From NCBI GenBank assembly GCA_018292915.2, contig JACVVK020000089.1, positions 361,501 through 425,500 on the forward strand: DNA of 64,000 nucleotides, in the 5' to 3' direction. The notes beneath the pieces were generated by a model. It had not been told where the DNA came from. It worked only from the letters and a program-made list of their open reading frames with translations, and did not search any database. A program made the position numbers and the translations under genes. Source of the DNA: Batillaria attramentaria (taxonomy: Eukaryota; Mollusca; Gastropoda; Batillariidae). This document shows, piece after piece, positions 11,824 through 25,235 of the stretch (its first letter is position 1; the number at the start of each line of letters is the position of its first letter).

Positions 11824-12231
11824 TATCCCTTTAATCATGCTTAGTAAGCTGCGTAGCCAGTAACTCTTAATCAAATTCTGCCATAAACAGCTTAGCCTGC
11901 ACCGCAAGAGGTCAATAAAACTTTGTCCAGCACTGATCTTATTTCGAGACCGAGGTCCCATTTTTGTCACGACGTCTGCAGGAACACCGACCCCCGGGGG
12001 TCTGTGATTATCGAATTAGCGACTGGTTCCTGCCAGTGAGGATGTCAATGACGCACTGACCTAAGGGCTGGTCAGCGTATTGGACGCAGCTAATTTGTTG
12101 TGACGCACAGCCTGAGGTGAGAGCTGGACTGACCACTACTATGGTGACTGACACTGAATGGCGCCAGAAATTGGCGGACAGGCGACACTCGGGCAGCTTG
12201 ATGGCGATGTGAATGCAAGTCTTGTCGATGC

Positions 12232-12262
<31 letters not shown>

Positions 12263-12312
12263 CAGACAGAGACAGACAGAGAGACAGACAGCCAGAGAGA
12301 GACAAAGAGAGA
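11822..12312. other. Non-coding, no gene recognised
   Basis: A (GA)n/(GACA)n tract occupies about 12231-12312. The remainder shows no supported feature. Confidence 0.5.
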
Positions 12313-12476
12313 GGGTAGGTGTTTGGGAGGTTAACGTCTTTTTCACCACAAACGGGTGATATCAAAGACGGGGCAACGATGAAAAAGCCAGCACAAATAC
12401 TTGGCCCCAGCCGGGATTCGAACTCGCGATCCGAGCATTGGAAGTCCAACGCTCTACCATTCGGCTATTCCGGCTC
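12313..12476 (-). repeat. SINE-A copy, minus
   Basis: Full-length SINE-A in minus orientation, with the head at 12400-12476 and the terminal box at 12313-12335. It lies between a (GACA)n/(GA)n tract and a second (GA)n. Confidence 0.93.
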
Positions 12477-12477
12477 A

Positions 12478-12550
12478 GAGAGAGAGAGAGAGAGAGAGTA
12501 TGTTTGTGTGCAGTGTGTGTGTGCGCGTGTATGTCACAGTGTGTATGTCA

Positions 12551-12640
<90 letters not shown>
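12478..12640. repeat. (GA)n and (GT)n microsatellites
   Basis: GA units at about 12478-12499 and a GT array at about 12553-12638, separated by two CACAGTGTGTATGT-type units. Confidence 0.95.
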
Positions 12641-12642
<2 letters not shown>

Positions 12643-14200
12643 ACGCCGGCAACGTTTCGAAAACGTTAAGAAAAAACGTTACTCGTTTCGCAAAAAGCTC
12701 GGTGCTTTCAGCTCAGTTCTGCAGGTCCAGAACAGGTGAGTTGTCTTTCAACGGTAAATACTTGGTGGAAAAGGACGTTACACTCCCAGATATCCGACCA
12801 CCCTCTTTCTATGGTAACTTGACGACTCGACACAACCAAGGGCCGTGCATCCGCTATGCTCACGGAGTTAGGCTCCTTGACACAACAGGAAAAGTCATAT
12901 GGACTATCTCCTGTGATCCTCCAATATATTTGCAAGTAATATTCTACATTTAATTCACAGCGTCTCGCCGGTCTGGATTTCATGCCACGGTATTGCCAAC
13001 GGTACTTGGCACAGACCTGTAAGAAATCACAGGGCTGTGACCTGCTATACCGGTATCCCGTAATTCCACAATTATCTGGATGAAAGCCACGGCGGCCGTC
13101 TAACGTTGCAGGATTTTATCACATCGAGGGCCATGTGTGTGAGGCTGTGGACTGTTTCCTATAAGCGCGTGCATTGCAGTCCCAGCTTCCTCTGTCGCAT
13201 CAGATCGGTATCAGGCAAATTACATTACGTCAGCGTATAATTGCCTCGCCCTTTTGCGTAATCGGCGGGCAGCCGCCTCCGAAGGGGAGTCTGCGTTTTA
13301 ACAACGCCACAACAGGCTGAACCCAGACTGGATGCACTGGCTTTGAGTTCGAGGGCGTCAGAGGGAATCACGAACGCCGCTTCCGTGTACAGTACGTACG
13401 CTGCTGCTCCCAAATTTTAAGAAAACGCTCGACTGTGGTTCTGGCGTTTGATTCAGAAGTTGCAGGAGCACTTACTTACTTACTACCCTGGACACTGTAA
13501 ATATATTAGTGGGTTTTTGAAAGGAACGTCATGGATGAAAATTTTTTTTACTCATTTCTTTCTTTCTTTCTTTATTTATTTTATTGTTATCATATTTTGA
13601 ATTTGTAATTTTTTGTTTTGTTTGTCTGTTTGTTTTTGTTGTTTTTTGTTTTTATTTGCTTGTTTGTTGTGGGCTTTTGGGCTGGTTTTTTTTTTTTTTT
13701 TGAGGGGGGGGGGGGGGTCTTCCTTAATTGAACACAACGACTTTAGTCACATGACTTCTAAGCCGAAGTCAGTTTTCAAATCCGCGTATCTTATCGCTGT
13801 CTCAATGACCAGTTCTATGCACAGAATCACTTCTTCGCCTCAGCAATTGTTGTTCAAGTCAGTGCCACTACTTTTGCAACCGTTACACTTTTGTTTCTCA
13901 GTCCACGAAGCCTTGAACTTGCAACCCCTCCACACAAGAGGACACTCTTTGGACTATAGACCTCTCCCACTTAGCACGTCAGAGGCCTCTTCCGCAATGT
14001 TCACATGCCTGGGATTGCGCTGGTAATACGGAACAGCGCAATCAGTGGCCTGATGCGTCACAAACTGCAGCAAGGGATTAACGTGTTGCGTCGTTCATGA
14101 CGGATGGGTCAGAGGGTTTTAGGCTGGGGTTAATCTCCGTTAGACGTGACGTTGGGCTGGGGAATGTCAGTGACTCAATGGACCCTGGTTACATGTTCAA
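12641..14200. other. Non-coding, no gene recognised
   Basis: A possible SINE-A scrap with GGTGGAAAAGGACGTTA lies at about 12767-12800. Poly-T and poly-G runs occur at 13686-13717. No coding exon was recognised. Confidence 0.5.
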
Positions 14201-14202
14201 GC

Positions 14203-14279
<77 letters not shown>

Positions 14280-14596
14280 ACTGCAGGAGGACTACATGGA
14301 GGCCGGGTGCATTTGGTTCGATAACTGCCTTGTTTTCATTTTCGTTAGATCGTTTCCCCACTTCAAAAAACCAGAACAACTGCTATTTTGGACACGGAGA
14401 GAGACAGAGACAGAGAGAGAACAGAATGCTTTACGCGCCTTTTTGAGGATAATTATATTTTACAACCTTGCTACATCTATATCTTCTGTGTCGGTGGCGG
14501 GTCTACCCCCACATCCTGTGCGTATTTTGAGTGGAGATGGTACTAGAAGGGATGCAGAACAGCGATCGGATTCTACCTAGGTCAGTTCAGGGATTG

Positions 14597-14632
<36 letters not shown>

Positions 14633-14662
14633 GCACACACACACACACACACACACACACTG

Positions 14663-14718
<56 letters not shown>
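14203..14718. repeat. Two large dinucleotide microsatellites
   Basis: (GT)n at about 14203-14278. (CA)n at about 14599-14718 in three blocks separated by the interruption CTGG, repeated at about 14630 and 14660. The repeated interruption suggests internal duplication. Confidence 0.95.
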
Positions 14719-14722
<4 letters not shown>

Positions 14723-14904
14723 GAGACAGTGTCCTTGGGACTTTAACCACGCACTGAACGTGAGCCCAATATCGCCCGGGGAAGGATTACCAGCGACAGT
14801 CCGGTGGTTCCTAGGAAGTGAAATATTGGATCAGGGCAGAATTGGATCTTTTCATTTCCTCTCGGATCTGTCCGATAGCTATCTGGGTGACGATGCTGGA
14901 AGGC

Positions 14905-14939
<35 letters not shown>

Positions 14940-15251
14940 ATCAGTCGTACCAATGGATGAGCATGTGTACGTGACGAGAGACAAGGATCTTGACAAACTG
15001 ACAAGACACACGGCTGTGCTCGAAAGTGCAAAGTGATTGATACTAAAAACAAGGAGGAACGGCCCCGTCCTACAAAGTTGTTTCTCCAAACTTCATTTTA
15101 TTTTGTCTGTTTTGTTGTTATTGTTGCCGGTTCTCCCCTCTCCAAGTTCTACCAATGACACTAGATCCTCTACGACCTCGACCGATTAGCCACGTGACTG
15201 GGGGTGGGGCCGGGTGGGGGAAGAAGGGAGAGAGAGAGAGGCAGAGAGAGA

Positions 15252-15428
15252 GGGTGGGTAGGTGGGTGTTTAGGAGTTTAACGTCCTTTTCCACCACATA
15301 AAGGTGATATCAAAGATGGGGCAACGAGAAAAAGGCCAGCACAAATATTTGGCCCCAGCGTCCGGGATTCGAACTCTCGGCCCAAGCATTGAAAGTCCAA
15401 CGCTCTACCATTCGGCCACCCTGGCTCC

Positions 15429-15429
<1 letters not shown>
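15252..15429 (-). repeat. SINE-A copy, minus
   Basis: Full-length SINE-A in minus orientation: GTGGGTGTTTAGGAGTTTAA end, AAGGTGATATCAAAGATGGG, and head ending GGCCACCCTGGCTCCC. (GA)n tracts border both sides. Confidence 0.93.
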
Positions 15430-15460
<31 letters not shown>

Positions 15461-15462
<2 letters not shown>

Positions 15463-15885
15463 GTCAGTTCCGTGAACTAAACATTTGACGTCAGCCTCAG
15501 GCAGGTCGTACAGAGAGAGAGAGAGAGAGAGAGAGATGACGTCAATTCCGTGAAGTAAACTTTTGACGTCAGCCTCTAGCACTGAGATGGTCTGAGGATG
15601 CTTGTTCATGTCTTGTGATTTCCCTGTTGGCTTTGTGACTTCTCCGACTGAATTATTTTTCACATGAAATCTGGAAGATCTAGAGGGCTGATGAAATGTC
15701 GGAAGCAGTGACGATACTTGCAGAGTTTGTCTGTGAACCAAACATTTGACGTCAGCCTCACGCTGCTCGTCTGACAGATGATACTTCTTCACATCTTGTG
15801 ATTTCCTTGTTGCTTTTGTGACTTCCGTGACTGAATTAATTTTGACATAAAATCTGGAAGATCTAGAGAGCTGATGAAACGTGGA
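15461..15885. repeat. Tandemly duplicated segment with four TGACGTCA octamers
   Basis: A block of CCGTGAACTAAAC followed by TTTGACGTCAGCCTCA occurs three times (about 15468, 15547 and 15731). A second block, CTTGTGATTTCC up to ATCTGGAAGATCTAGAG, occurs twice (about 15612 and 15793). The palindromic octamer TGACGTCA lies at 15486-15493, 15537-15544, 15564-15571 and 15747-15754. It equals the CRE bound by CREB/ATF proteins in animals, but no gene lies close by. Confidence 0.75.
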
Positions 15886-17794
<1,909 letters not shown>

Positions 17795-17804
17795 CGGTGT
17801 GTGT

Positions 17805-17994
17805 GGTTGATTGGGAGGATGGGTCTTCTTCCACAGGGAGATGATGTCAAAGTCAAAGGCACTGGAAATCACCTGTACAAACTTTTGAGTTTGACCCTGC
17901 AAACAAAAGTTTGACCCTGTCGGCTCTCGAACCCTCGAGATTCCGATCTCGCGTCCAATCCGACGCTCGACCGGTCGCTGAGCCACCGGACGCC
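17805..17994 (-). repeat. Chimeric SINE: SINE-D-like head, SINE-A-like body
   Basis: On the minus strand the head reads GTCCGGTGGCTCAGCG, then ACGCGAGATCGGAATCTCGA, then GGTTCGAGAGCCGACAGGGT, which aligns with the head of SINE-D. The body, TTTGACATCATC followed by CTGTGGAAGAAGACC, aligns loosely with the SINE-A body. Either the two families share a body module or this copy is recombinant. Confidence 0.6.
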
Positions 17995-18736
17995 CTCTTA
18001 AAAGACACTGAAACTGCACACACACACACAACGGTCACTATAATTACCGACGTTTTAGACAGGCATTCGTGTGCGACGCAAGCAGGACCCAAAGGCCACA
18101 CGGTTCCCGGCTATTGTTTTTTACGCCGTTCTTAGTGTGTGTGCGTGCGTCGCGTCCAGCAGGTCCAACAAATCACTTTTATTCATGGCCCAGACACGCC
18201 GCTCCTTCACCGGGCCCCTGCGACAAATTGGTGGGCATGCAACCTTTGGCTCGGGTTCCTTTTTTTTTTTTTTTTTTGGTTACCGTCTTTATAGTGTACT
18301 CTAGCAGGTAGTATTGGTATTCGGTGCTTTGCCGTATACGAGAATAGCTTTTTGTTGTTAGTCACCTCCAGGTGCACGAACACGTGCGGTCATATTACAG
18401 TGCGCTACACTAGCCGAGAACACCTTGATGGGAAAGCATTAGGAGAGAGCTGAAAGCTCGGGATATCGTAACAACAGAGACAAATTAGAGGCCATTTTGA
18501 GATTTAGTGTTTCTTAAAGGGGCTAATCAGTGTTACCATGTTTGTGTCAGTCCAAGGATCGTTCTGAGCTGTTTTCATGGTATTAATCATCACACCACTT
18601 AGACACCTGGACAGTGACAGCGTCTCAGCCGGTGTAATGCTGGCACTGCCGAGCAAATAGCAGCAGCGCACCACTGTGATGGCGCGTTTACCACACTGAG
18701 CGCTCCAGTAGTGTAACAACAGTCGTAAAATTTAAA

Positions 18737-18737
18737 G

Positions 18738-18799
<62 letters not shown>

Positions 18800-18811
18800 G
18801 GTGGTGGTGGT
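18737..18811. repeat. (TTG)n/(GGT)n trinucleotide microsatellite
   Basis: TTG units run to about 18785, then GGT units to 18811. It lies at the edge of the dispersed repeat at 18813. Confidence 0.95.
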
Positions 18812-18812
18812 T

Positions 18813-18839
18813 TTTTTCGTTGTTGTGAGTGCACATAGA

Positions 18840-18872
<33 letters not shown>

Positions 18873-19042
18873 GTAGTTTTAATCTATCATAATTACTTAC
18901 CAGTCTAGTCTGCCATTTCAATGCTGTCAATATGTACTTTTTTCCCACTGAGCATTAACATAAGCGGTGCCGCTTGTTTATGCTCACTATCTGTTTACTT
19001 GAACGACTTGTCAGTATTGCAATAGACCTGTTTAAACCAAAT
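18813..19042 (+). repeat. Dispersed repeat, copy 1 (inverted partner at 27783)
   Basis: It matches the reverse complement of 27783-28062 over about 200 bp, e.g. GTTTTAATCTATCATAATTA, CATTTCAATGCTGTCAATAT, GAGCATTAACATAAGCGGTG and GTTTACTTGAACGACTTGTC. A (CT)n array sits inside. No coding potential or transposon ends are recognised, so the family is unknown. Confidence 0.8.
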
Positions 19043-19299
19043 TTTCGACCGCTCGCGCAACGTGTAAACAACATCTGTGGCATTAAGAGTTGTACCGCGG
19101 CCAATCATCAAGATAGAGTAATTCGAGCATACAGGCGCACTCACGAGCGAAACTGTTCCGGGGCCAAAACATGTTGGCTTAGTAAAGGTAGCGTCAGTAC
19201 GAGAAAGCTCAGTGAAAACTCAGGATATATAAGCAGGTTAGAGGTCATTACGTGCTTTAGGATTTCTTTCTTACGCAGTGTACAAATCTGTTATTGTAG

Positions 19300-19913
19300 C
19301 ATTCTCGTTCCGGGGGCCTAACGCTACTCTTGGCCCCCGCGACGACGCCAACTCGGGCTAACCGAGAACGGGCTGAGCTTAGTAATGCCTAAGAAGGAAA
19401 AAAAAAATCAAACTACTCGGTGACAAGGAAAGCGGACAGTTGCGAACAACTTTGAGGTCCCCTTGTTATTTCAAAGTGTGCACAGAAGCAGTGAAACTGT
19501 CGCATTCACCACTGAGCACAGTACATTCTCGGCTTGTTTCGAGATTTTTACCTGCATGAGTAGTCCCCCGTGCATACATAGACCCGCAGCAAGCAATCAT
19601 TTTTTTTGCGGCAGCTTAGTGCTCCGCCGCGAAAAATGCGTGCTTGTTGCGGTAAGGGAGATTACTCATGCAGGTAATAATCTCGAAACAGGCCGAGAAT
19701 GTACTGGTGCTGGTGAATGCGACAGTTTTCACCGCTTCTGTGCACACTGTGAAATAACACGGGGACCTCAAAGATGTTCGCAACTGTCCACTTTCCTTGT
19801 CACCGAGTAGTTTGATTTTTTTCTTTCTTAGGCATTACTAAGCTCAGCCCGGTCTCGGTTAGCCCGAGTTGGCGTCTTGCCAAGAGTAGCGTTAGGTCCC
19901 CGGAACGGGAATG
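19300..19913. mobile_element. Long-hairpin (foldback) DNA element with 9-bp target duplication
   Basis: Two arms of about 280 bp are near-perfect inverted complements: 19300-19580 against 19635-19913. The short loop of about 50 bp contains the inverted words TTTTGCGGC and GCCGCGAAAA. The termini read CATTCTCGTTCCGG and CCGGAACGGGAATG. The 9-mer TTATTGTAG lies directly outside both ends (19291-19299 and 19914-19922), as expected of a target-site duplication. Very long terminal inverted repeats and 9-bp duplications are typical of Mutator-like elements, so a non-autonomous MULE is my best guess. It encodes nothing. A second copy begins at 63784. Confidence 0.85.
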
Positions 19914-19983
19914 TTATTGTAGTGATCGAGCCCTTGTATAGTAATACTGCACCAGTTAGTAGCACCTACTGTGACTGGCGGTG

Positions 19984-20027
19984 TGGTGGGTGGGTAGGTC
20001 TTCAGTCGTCCTTTTCCACCACACAAC
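19984..20027 (-). repeat. SINE-A 3' fragment
   Basis: GTGGGTGGGTAGG followed by CGTCCTTTTCCACCACACAA matches the SINE-A end in minus orientation. Only the terminal 45 bp or so is present. Confidence 0.55.
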
Positions 20028-20195
20028 TTGAAAACAGGAAACCTTTCATGTGGTCAGACTATTATATCTATAGTCTACAATACTGTACTTGCCATTTCCC
20101 CTTCGTACTAATCAAAACACAGTCACACTTCCTGTGTGGTGCTTTTGATAACTAGGTGCCCATTGTGCATCAAAGAAATCGTGTATTTTCTCGCA

Positions 20196-21010
20196 CTTGT
20201 CTCTTCCTCCTCAAGCACTATAGCCGCCTGGCCTGATAACATCAGACACATATGCTCGGGCTAGATGGTCCATTGTTTTCCGTCCGTTTTGGATGCGGTG
20301 TAAATATAGCTTTCGGTGTGTGTGAAAACGTAGAGGCGACGTTTTATGTTTGTCTGTGCGTTTGAGGGTGCTTCTCTTTTGATCAACAGAAGTAGAGTCA
20401 GTTCAGGTTGTCCGTCCCTTTGTTCTACCCACTGCGCCTCCGTGCACACAATAACACAAAGCTGACTAAATGCAGCAATCAAAATAAATTACATTTTCAC
20501 ACCGCAAGACGATTAAAGTCCGGATACTAACTAGAGAAAAAAAATAAAACAACTCCCACTTTTCTTGTCTCTTCCTCCTCAAGCACTATAGCCTGGCCTG
20601 ATAACATCAGACACATACGCTCGGGCTAGCTGGTCCATTGTTTCTTGTCTCTTCCTCCTCAAGCACTATAACCTGGCCTGATAACATCAGACACATACGC
20701 TCGGGCTAGCTGGTCCATTCAGTGTTTTCCGTTTTGGAAGCGGTGTAGATATAGCTCAGTTCGGTGTGTGTGAAAACGTACAGACGGCGTTTTATGTTCA
20801 GTTGTCTGTGCATTTGAGGGTGCTTCTCTTTTGATCAACAGAGATAGAGTTAAGGTTGTCCGTCCCTTCGTTCTACCCACCGCTCCTCCGTGCACACACT
20901 GAATAACACAAAGCTAACTAAATGCAGCAATTAAAATAAATTACATTTACACACCGCAAAACGACTCTGATTAAAGTTCGGAAAACAAGAGAAAAAAATA
21001 AAACAACTCC
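20196..21010. repeat. Tandem duplication, about 366-bp units plus an 80-bp partial unit
   Basis: The word CTTGTCTCTTCCTCCTCAAG starts units at 20196, 20564 and 20644. The first and third run in parallel to about 20560 and 21010, both ending near AAAACAACTCCCA. The middle unit stops after 80 bp at GGTCCATTG. No protein is encoded. The two long units differ by several 4-bp CAGT/ACTG insertions (see findings). Confidence 0.88.
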
Positions 21011-21097
21011 CAGTTTTTCGAAGATTACACTGCCGGCATAGACAGTATGAACGCAACCGGCCATTTGTATTTGTAAATGTAATTTATTTTGATTAGG

Positions 21098-21500
21098 GCG
21101 GTCGGTGGTCTAGTGGTTAAGAGGCTTGTCACCAATGCGAGAGGTGGGGGATTCGAGTCCCACTCGGGACAAAGAATTTTTCCTTCTCGTATGTGGCACC
21201 GTTCATTCGGGCCGATCGTCGGGGATTCTCTCCGGGTGCTCCGGCTTCCTCCCCCTCTGCTTTGGAAATGTTCAGCCCTCAAAATTTGAAAAAAATAAAT
21301 GCAATTCTAAATTCCGAAACTTAAATAGCTGAGCTCAACCTTGGCACCACGTGATTGTAATGTGTGTTATGTCCAGTGTGTGAGAGAATGCGTGTGATTC
21401 ACGTGAGCGTGCGTGTTGGGTTCAGTTCGCGGCGCTTTGAGCCGATTCATGACATTGGGTAAAGCGCCTATACAATACTCATTATTATTATTATTATTTC
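21098..21500 (+). repeat. SINE-B copy 2
   Basis: Full-length SINE-B: head with TGGTCTAGTGGTTAAGAGGC, body nearly identical to the 4200 copy, end AAAGCGCCTATACAATACTC then (ATT)n. It lies just after an inverted scrap (about 21068-21095) of the neighbouring tandem unit. Confidence 0.9.
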
Positions 21501-22171
21501 TGTATGCTTGCGTCACCGGGCACTGCGTCTCTATCACATTTGCTTCTCTTTCTGTCCGGGCAGGCGTCAGTAAAAGCCATCCGCCGCCCATCGTCCCATC
21601 TTTATTCATAGGTTTTTACATGGGATTATTACCACACTGACTTTCTTCAGTTCACGCCCAAGAATATTGACACATCTTGGCTTCGCGAGGCGTGCGGTGC
21701 ATCCAGATAAAATTGCGCGAGTTTTATCTGCGCAGCGAAAGAGAAGATGGTCTGCATAAAGATATATACAGAGCTCCGTGCTCTTTCTGAACCCAGAACT
21801 GTCATTTATTTATCGCGGAGAAACCTCAGAACAGGCAGTTGTCAGTGTTTAAATTCTCCGATACACAATTGCTGCTTTCAGCGGGCTGATAACTTGTATG
21901 GCAGAAAAGTCTGTTGCCATTTTTCTCCCCGTTCGTGTCCGTAATAACCCCATGAAGTCATACAATAGTCGGTCTCAGTTTTTCGTAGCTAAATCAGGAA
22001 ACTGGAGAGAGAGAGAGAGAGAGAGAGAGCCTATTTCAGTTGTGATAGAGGAAACCCAGAATATATATATATATAGAGAGAGAGAAAGCCTATTTCAGTT
22101 GTGATAGAGGAACTTGAACCCAGAATATCCGTCACAACACACATGATACTGTTGAACTGGGAACAGGAAAC
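21501..22171. other. Non-coding, no gene recognised
   Basis: A 40-bp segment CCTATTTCAGTTGTGATAGAGGAA with (GA)n is duplicated at about 22006-22060 and 22072-22115. No gene seen. Confidence 0.5.
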
Positions 22172-22231
<60 letters not shown>

Positions 22232-22244
22232 CGTGCGTCAGTGC

Positions 22245-22314
<70 letters not shown>

Positions 22315-22332
22315 GCGCGCGCGCGCGCGCCA
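22172..22332. repeat. (GT)n/(CGTG)n/(GC)n microsatellite
   Basis: Alternating purine-pyrimidine DNA over 160 bp, ending in a run of GC dinucleotides (about 22312-22330). Such a tract can adopt Z-DNA. Confidence 0.95.
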
Positions 22333-22737
22333 GTGTGTGCGAGATAAAGGAGGGGGGAGGGGGGGGGAGGGGGGAGGGGGAAGGAGTTCTGTTTGTCCTC
22401 TCTGCATTTTTGCATCCCCCACTCCCCATCCCACTGACCCCCTCCCCCCCCCCCTCCCGCCTGAACTGAGTTCCCCCCTCCCCCCGCCTGAGCTGAGTTT
22501 ACTCCTGCACCTTTGTACTACACAAGTAAACTACGTATAAATATCCTACTGTATGTCCGGACCCGAGGGGCGATCTACCTTACGTTTGTAAATATTTGTA
22601 CACCCACACTCTTGGCTCGAAATGTTCACAGCCTGCTTATTCTCAGTCAGTGGCGTATACCCGGCCGCCGGCGGTCAGCGACAAATGGATGGTTGAGGGT
22701 TGGGAGTTCAGCGTTCGCTTCCCGGCACCACGACTGA

Positions 22738-22850
22738 CAGGGTGATATCAAAGACGCGACAACGAGGAAAAAGTCAGCACAAATCAGTTGTTGGCTCCAA
22801 ACCGCGATTCAGCCTGGTCGAACTCACGACCCTCACTGACCAGCATTGCC
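22738..22850 (-). repeat. SINE-A copy, diverged, minus
   Basis: GGTGATATCAAAGACGCGAC, AACGAGGAAAAAGTCAGCAC and GTCGAACTCACGACCCTCAC match SINE-A boxes in order. Extra bases are inserted, including TCAGT at 22784-22788. Confidence 0.7.
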
Positions 22851-23458
22851 AGTTCCGGTATGTTTGTACCAGCATGACTGTACTGTCCCAGTCGACTCCC
22901 CGTTCAAATGCATTCTCTCTACATAGATACATGGATACTCATGAGATCATGATAGTACGGCCCTCAACTGTTTCTCCCATGAAATTTGATTTCCGGCGCG
23001 TTGCCAGTCTACAGTTCAGCCCGAAAAACCACGTGCTCTCCGATGCACAGCACGGCTTAGGGACAAAATGCAGGCGTCTTCGGGGTTGAGGTAGATTTTT
23101 TCGGACTAGAGCATGAACTGTTGCCGACCTCCTGCAGTCGAGGGAGCTATTTTTTAGACAGGTGTAGTCAGTGGTTCCTGTGGTGGTTCCTTGTGCCGGC
23201 ATGCGGCGCTGGTCTCATCAGTCTGGATGAGTCTTCGGCTGTTACGGCCATGAAATTATTTATTTATTTATTTATTTATTTGTTCAACGGGCTAATTTCA
23301 TCTTTGTTAGGCCAGCCGTTTCGCTTGTGACTGAGTCAGTGTGCATGTGTGCTCGAAATACTCTATCTTGATTAGTACACTTCTTAAAGTGTGACGCACT
23401 GTTGTTTACACTTTGCCAGATGGTCCTATTAACAAATTTTGAATTTTCAGACATCCCC
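22851..23458. other. Non-coding, no gene recognised
   Basis: A short (ATTT)n run lies at about 23256-23280. Nothing else is supported. Confidence 0.5.
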
Positions 23459-23519
23459 AGACACCAAGACACGCACTAGCAGACACCAAGACACGCACTG
23501 GCAGACACCAAGACACGCT
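23459..23519. repeat. 22-bp minisatellite, three units
   Basis: CAGACACCAAGACACGCACT plus a 2-base spacer recurs three times. The first and last units are slightly altered. Confidence 0.8.
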
Positions 23520-23562
23520 GTCGGTCACGGCACGGTCCAGGCGTCCGTAGTACTGTAAGTGG

Positions 23563-23663
23563 CCCGGCTGGGGCCAAATATTTGTGCTGGCTTTTTCATC
23601 GTTGCCCCGTCTTTGATATCACCCTACGTGGTGGAAAAGGACGTTAAAACCCTCAAACTTACC
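23563..23663 (+). repeat. SINE-A copy, 5'-truncated
   Basis: It starts at the end of the tRNA head (CCCGGCTGGGGCC) and runs to TTAAAACCCTCAAAC. Confidence 0.88.
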
Positions 23664-24638
23664 CGTAGTAAGTGGTGTGAAGATAGATACCACGAAAACA
23701 GCCCAGAACGACCTGTGATCATAAGAATGGTAGCATTAGCCGCTTTCAACGTTGTTTGGTTTTGTTGTTGTTGTTTTGACAGTTGCCACAATGGTTCGCA
23801 CTCACAAAGCCTAAAAACTGAAACACCGTTCATCAGTTTGCACCAGCATGACCTCAGTGTTCTTCCTTGTCTAAAGTCGGATCCTTCATACCTACCTGTA
23901 CCTGCGGCAATCATTAGGCGCGTGATTTACGTTGAGCACTCTCAGTCCTTCCTTCCTTCTCTGGGTGCTGCCACGTATCAGCCTACATCATGCATCCTCG
24001 CGGGGGTAAGTCAAAATGGCGGAGAGTTTTGCGGATGTTACCGCGACTCAAACATCATGACGACTGTTCTGTTAGGTAGAGCCGTATGTGTCTGAGCTTG
24101 CACGCGTGTTGACATTGTAGTAGTCAGTTATATTAGTGATGGTCGTTTTCTACTTCATAAACGACCCATTTCTTTCACACAAACAAACCAAAATCAAGTA
24201 ACAGTAACACCGAGTGTTTCCATTTTCCATTGTGATTTGCTCTGATCAGAAACTGAGACTCTTGGATATCGGTTGTCTTGTTTGTGAGAAAGAATTGAAT
24301 TGAATTGAATTGAAAATACTTTATTGAAAAGGGAAATTGCTTTTGCCCGAAATACACCACCACCAAATAAGAAACGACGTAAAAACATAAAAACCAACAA
24401 TGCATGGCAAGACTTAAGAATTACAAGCATAAAATCAACTATGCATAACTTAAGAATCATAAGTCTAACCTCTCCCATGCTCTCTCTCTCTCTCTTTTTT
24501 GTCATGTTAGCCTTTATTTTTTTAGTGTTCCTAGATTAGCAGGACAGCTTGTAAGATAGGCAGACCATGCCTACAAGTCTTTATCCTGAAATAAACGTTT
24601 CAGTCAGTCAGTCTCTCCCCCCCCCTCTCTGGCTCTCC

Positions 24639-24722
<84 letters not shown>

Positions 24723-25235
24723 GTCTTTAAAAAAAAAAAGCGACCGTTTATCTCACCCAGAAGACGACTTTCAGTTTCACTACCACATTACTGCAATGTC
24801 AGTAAAACTCGGACGTGTTCATGCTCATATTTCAAACACATGGTTTTTACCTGAGAGCAATTATCGTCAACTAAAACTTTTGAATCGAGGTAGCGGCAGG
24901 AAAAAAAAAACTCCGCCATCTTGATTCCCCGCCCGAGACCCTGCGTGGTTTATAATGCTGCCCGAGCTTATTAGGGCCGAGGTGGCGCATAGGTCACTGG
25001 GTGGTTAGCGGGGAAGAACAGACTACAGTATGCGCGTCTCAACAGGTGCATGCCAGGGTAAACAGGGGTGCACTCACTAACCTGGAGACCACCTTGTATA
25101 ACGCCGCTTCGTCACTTACTTTTGCCTAGTCTGAAGAACTCGTTTCTCGAAATTCAGTCTAGCTGCTCAGTCGACTAGTTTTACCGTCCGTCTCTCTGAG
25201 AGATCACAAAGACAGTCGCAAATTTCAGTACTGTT
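23664..25235. other. Non-coding with LINE-like tail and microsatellites
   Basis: GAATTGAATTGAATTGAA then AATACTTTATTG at about 24293-24325 looks like a retroelement tail, (AATTC)n with AATAAA, on the minus strand. A (CT)n/(CA)n array lies at about 24634-24721. No gene recognised. Confidence 0.55.

Noticed and set aside
11513..11970. Overlapping ORFs of 74-143 aa in both directions
   Set aside because: They are readings of (GT)n/(CA)n as Val-Cys or Thr-His repeats. The same applies at 12319-12953, 14097-14746, 17552-18031, 22095-22540, 33545-34275 and 47253-47715.
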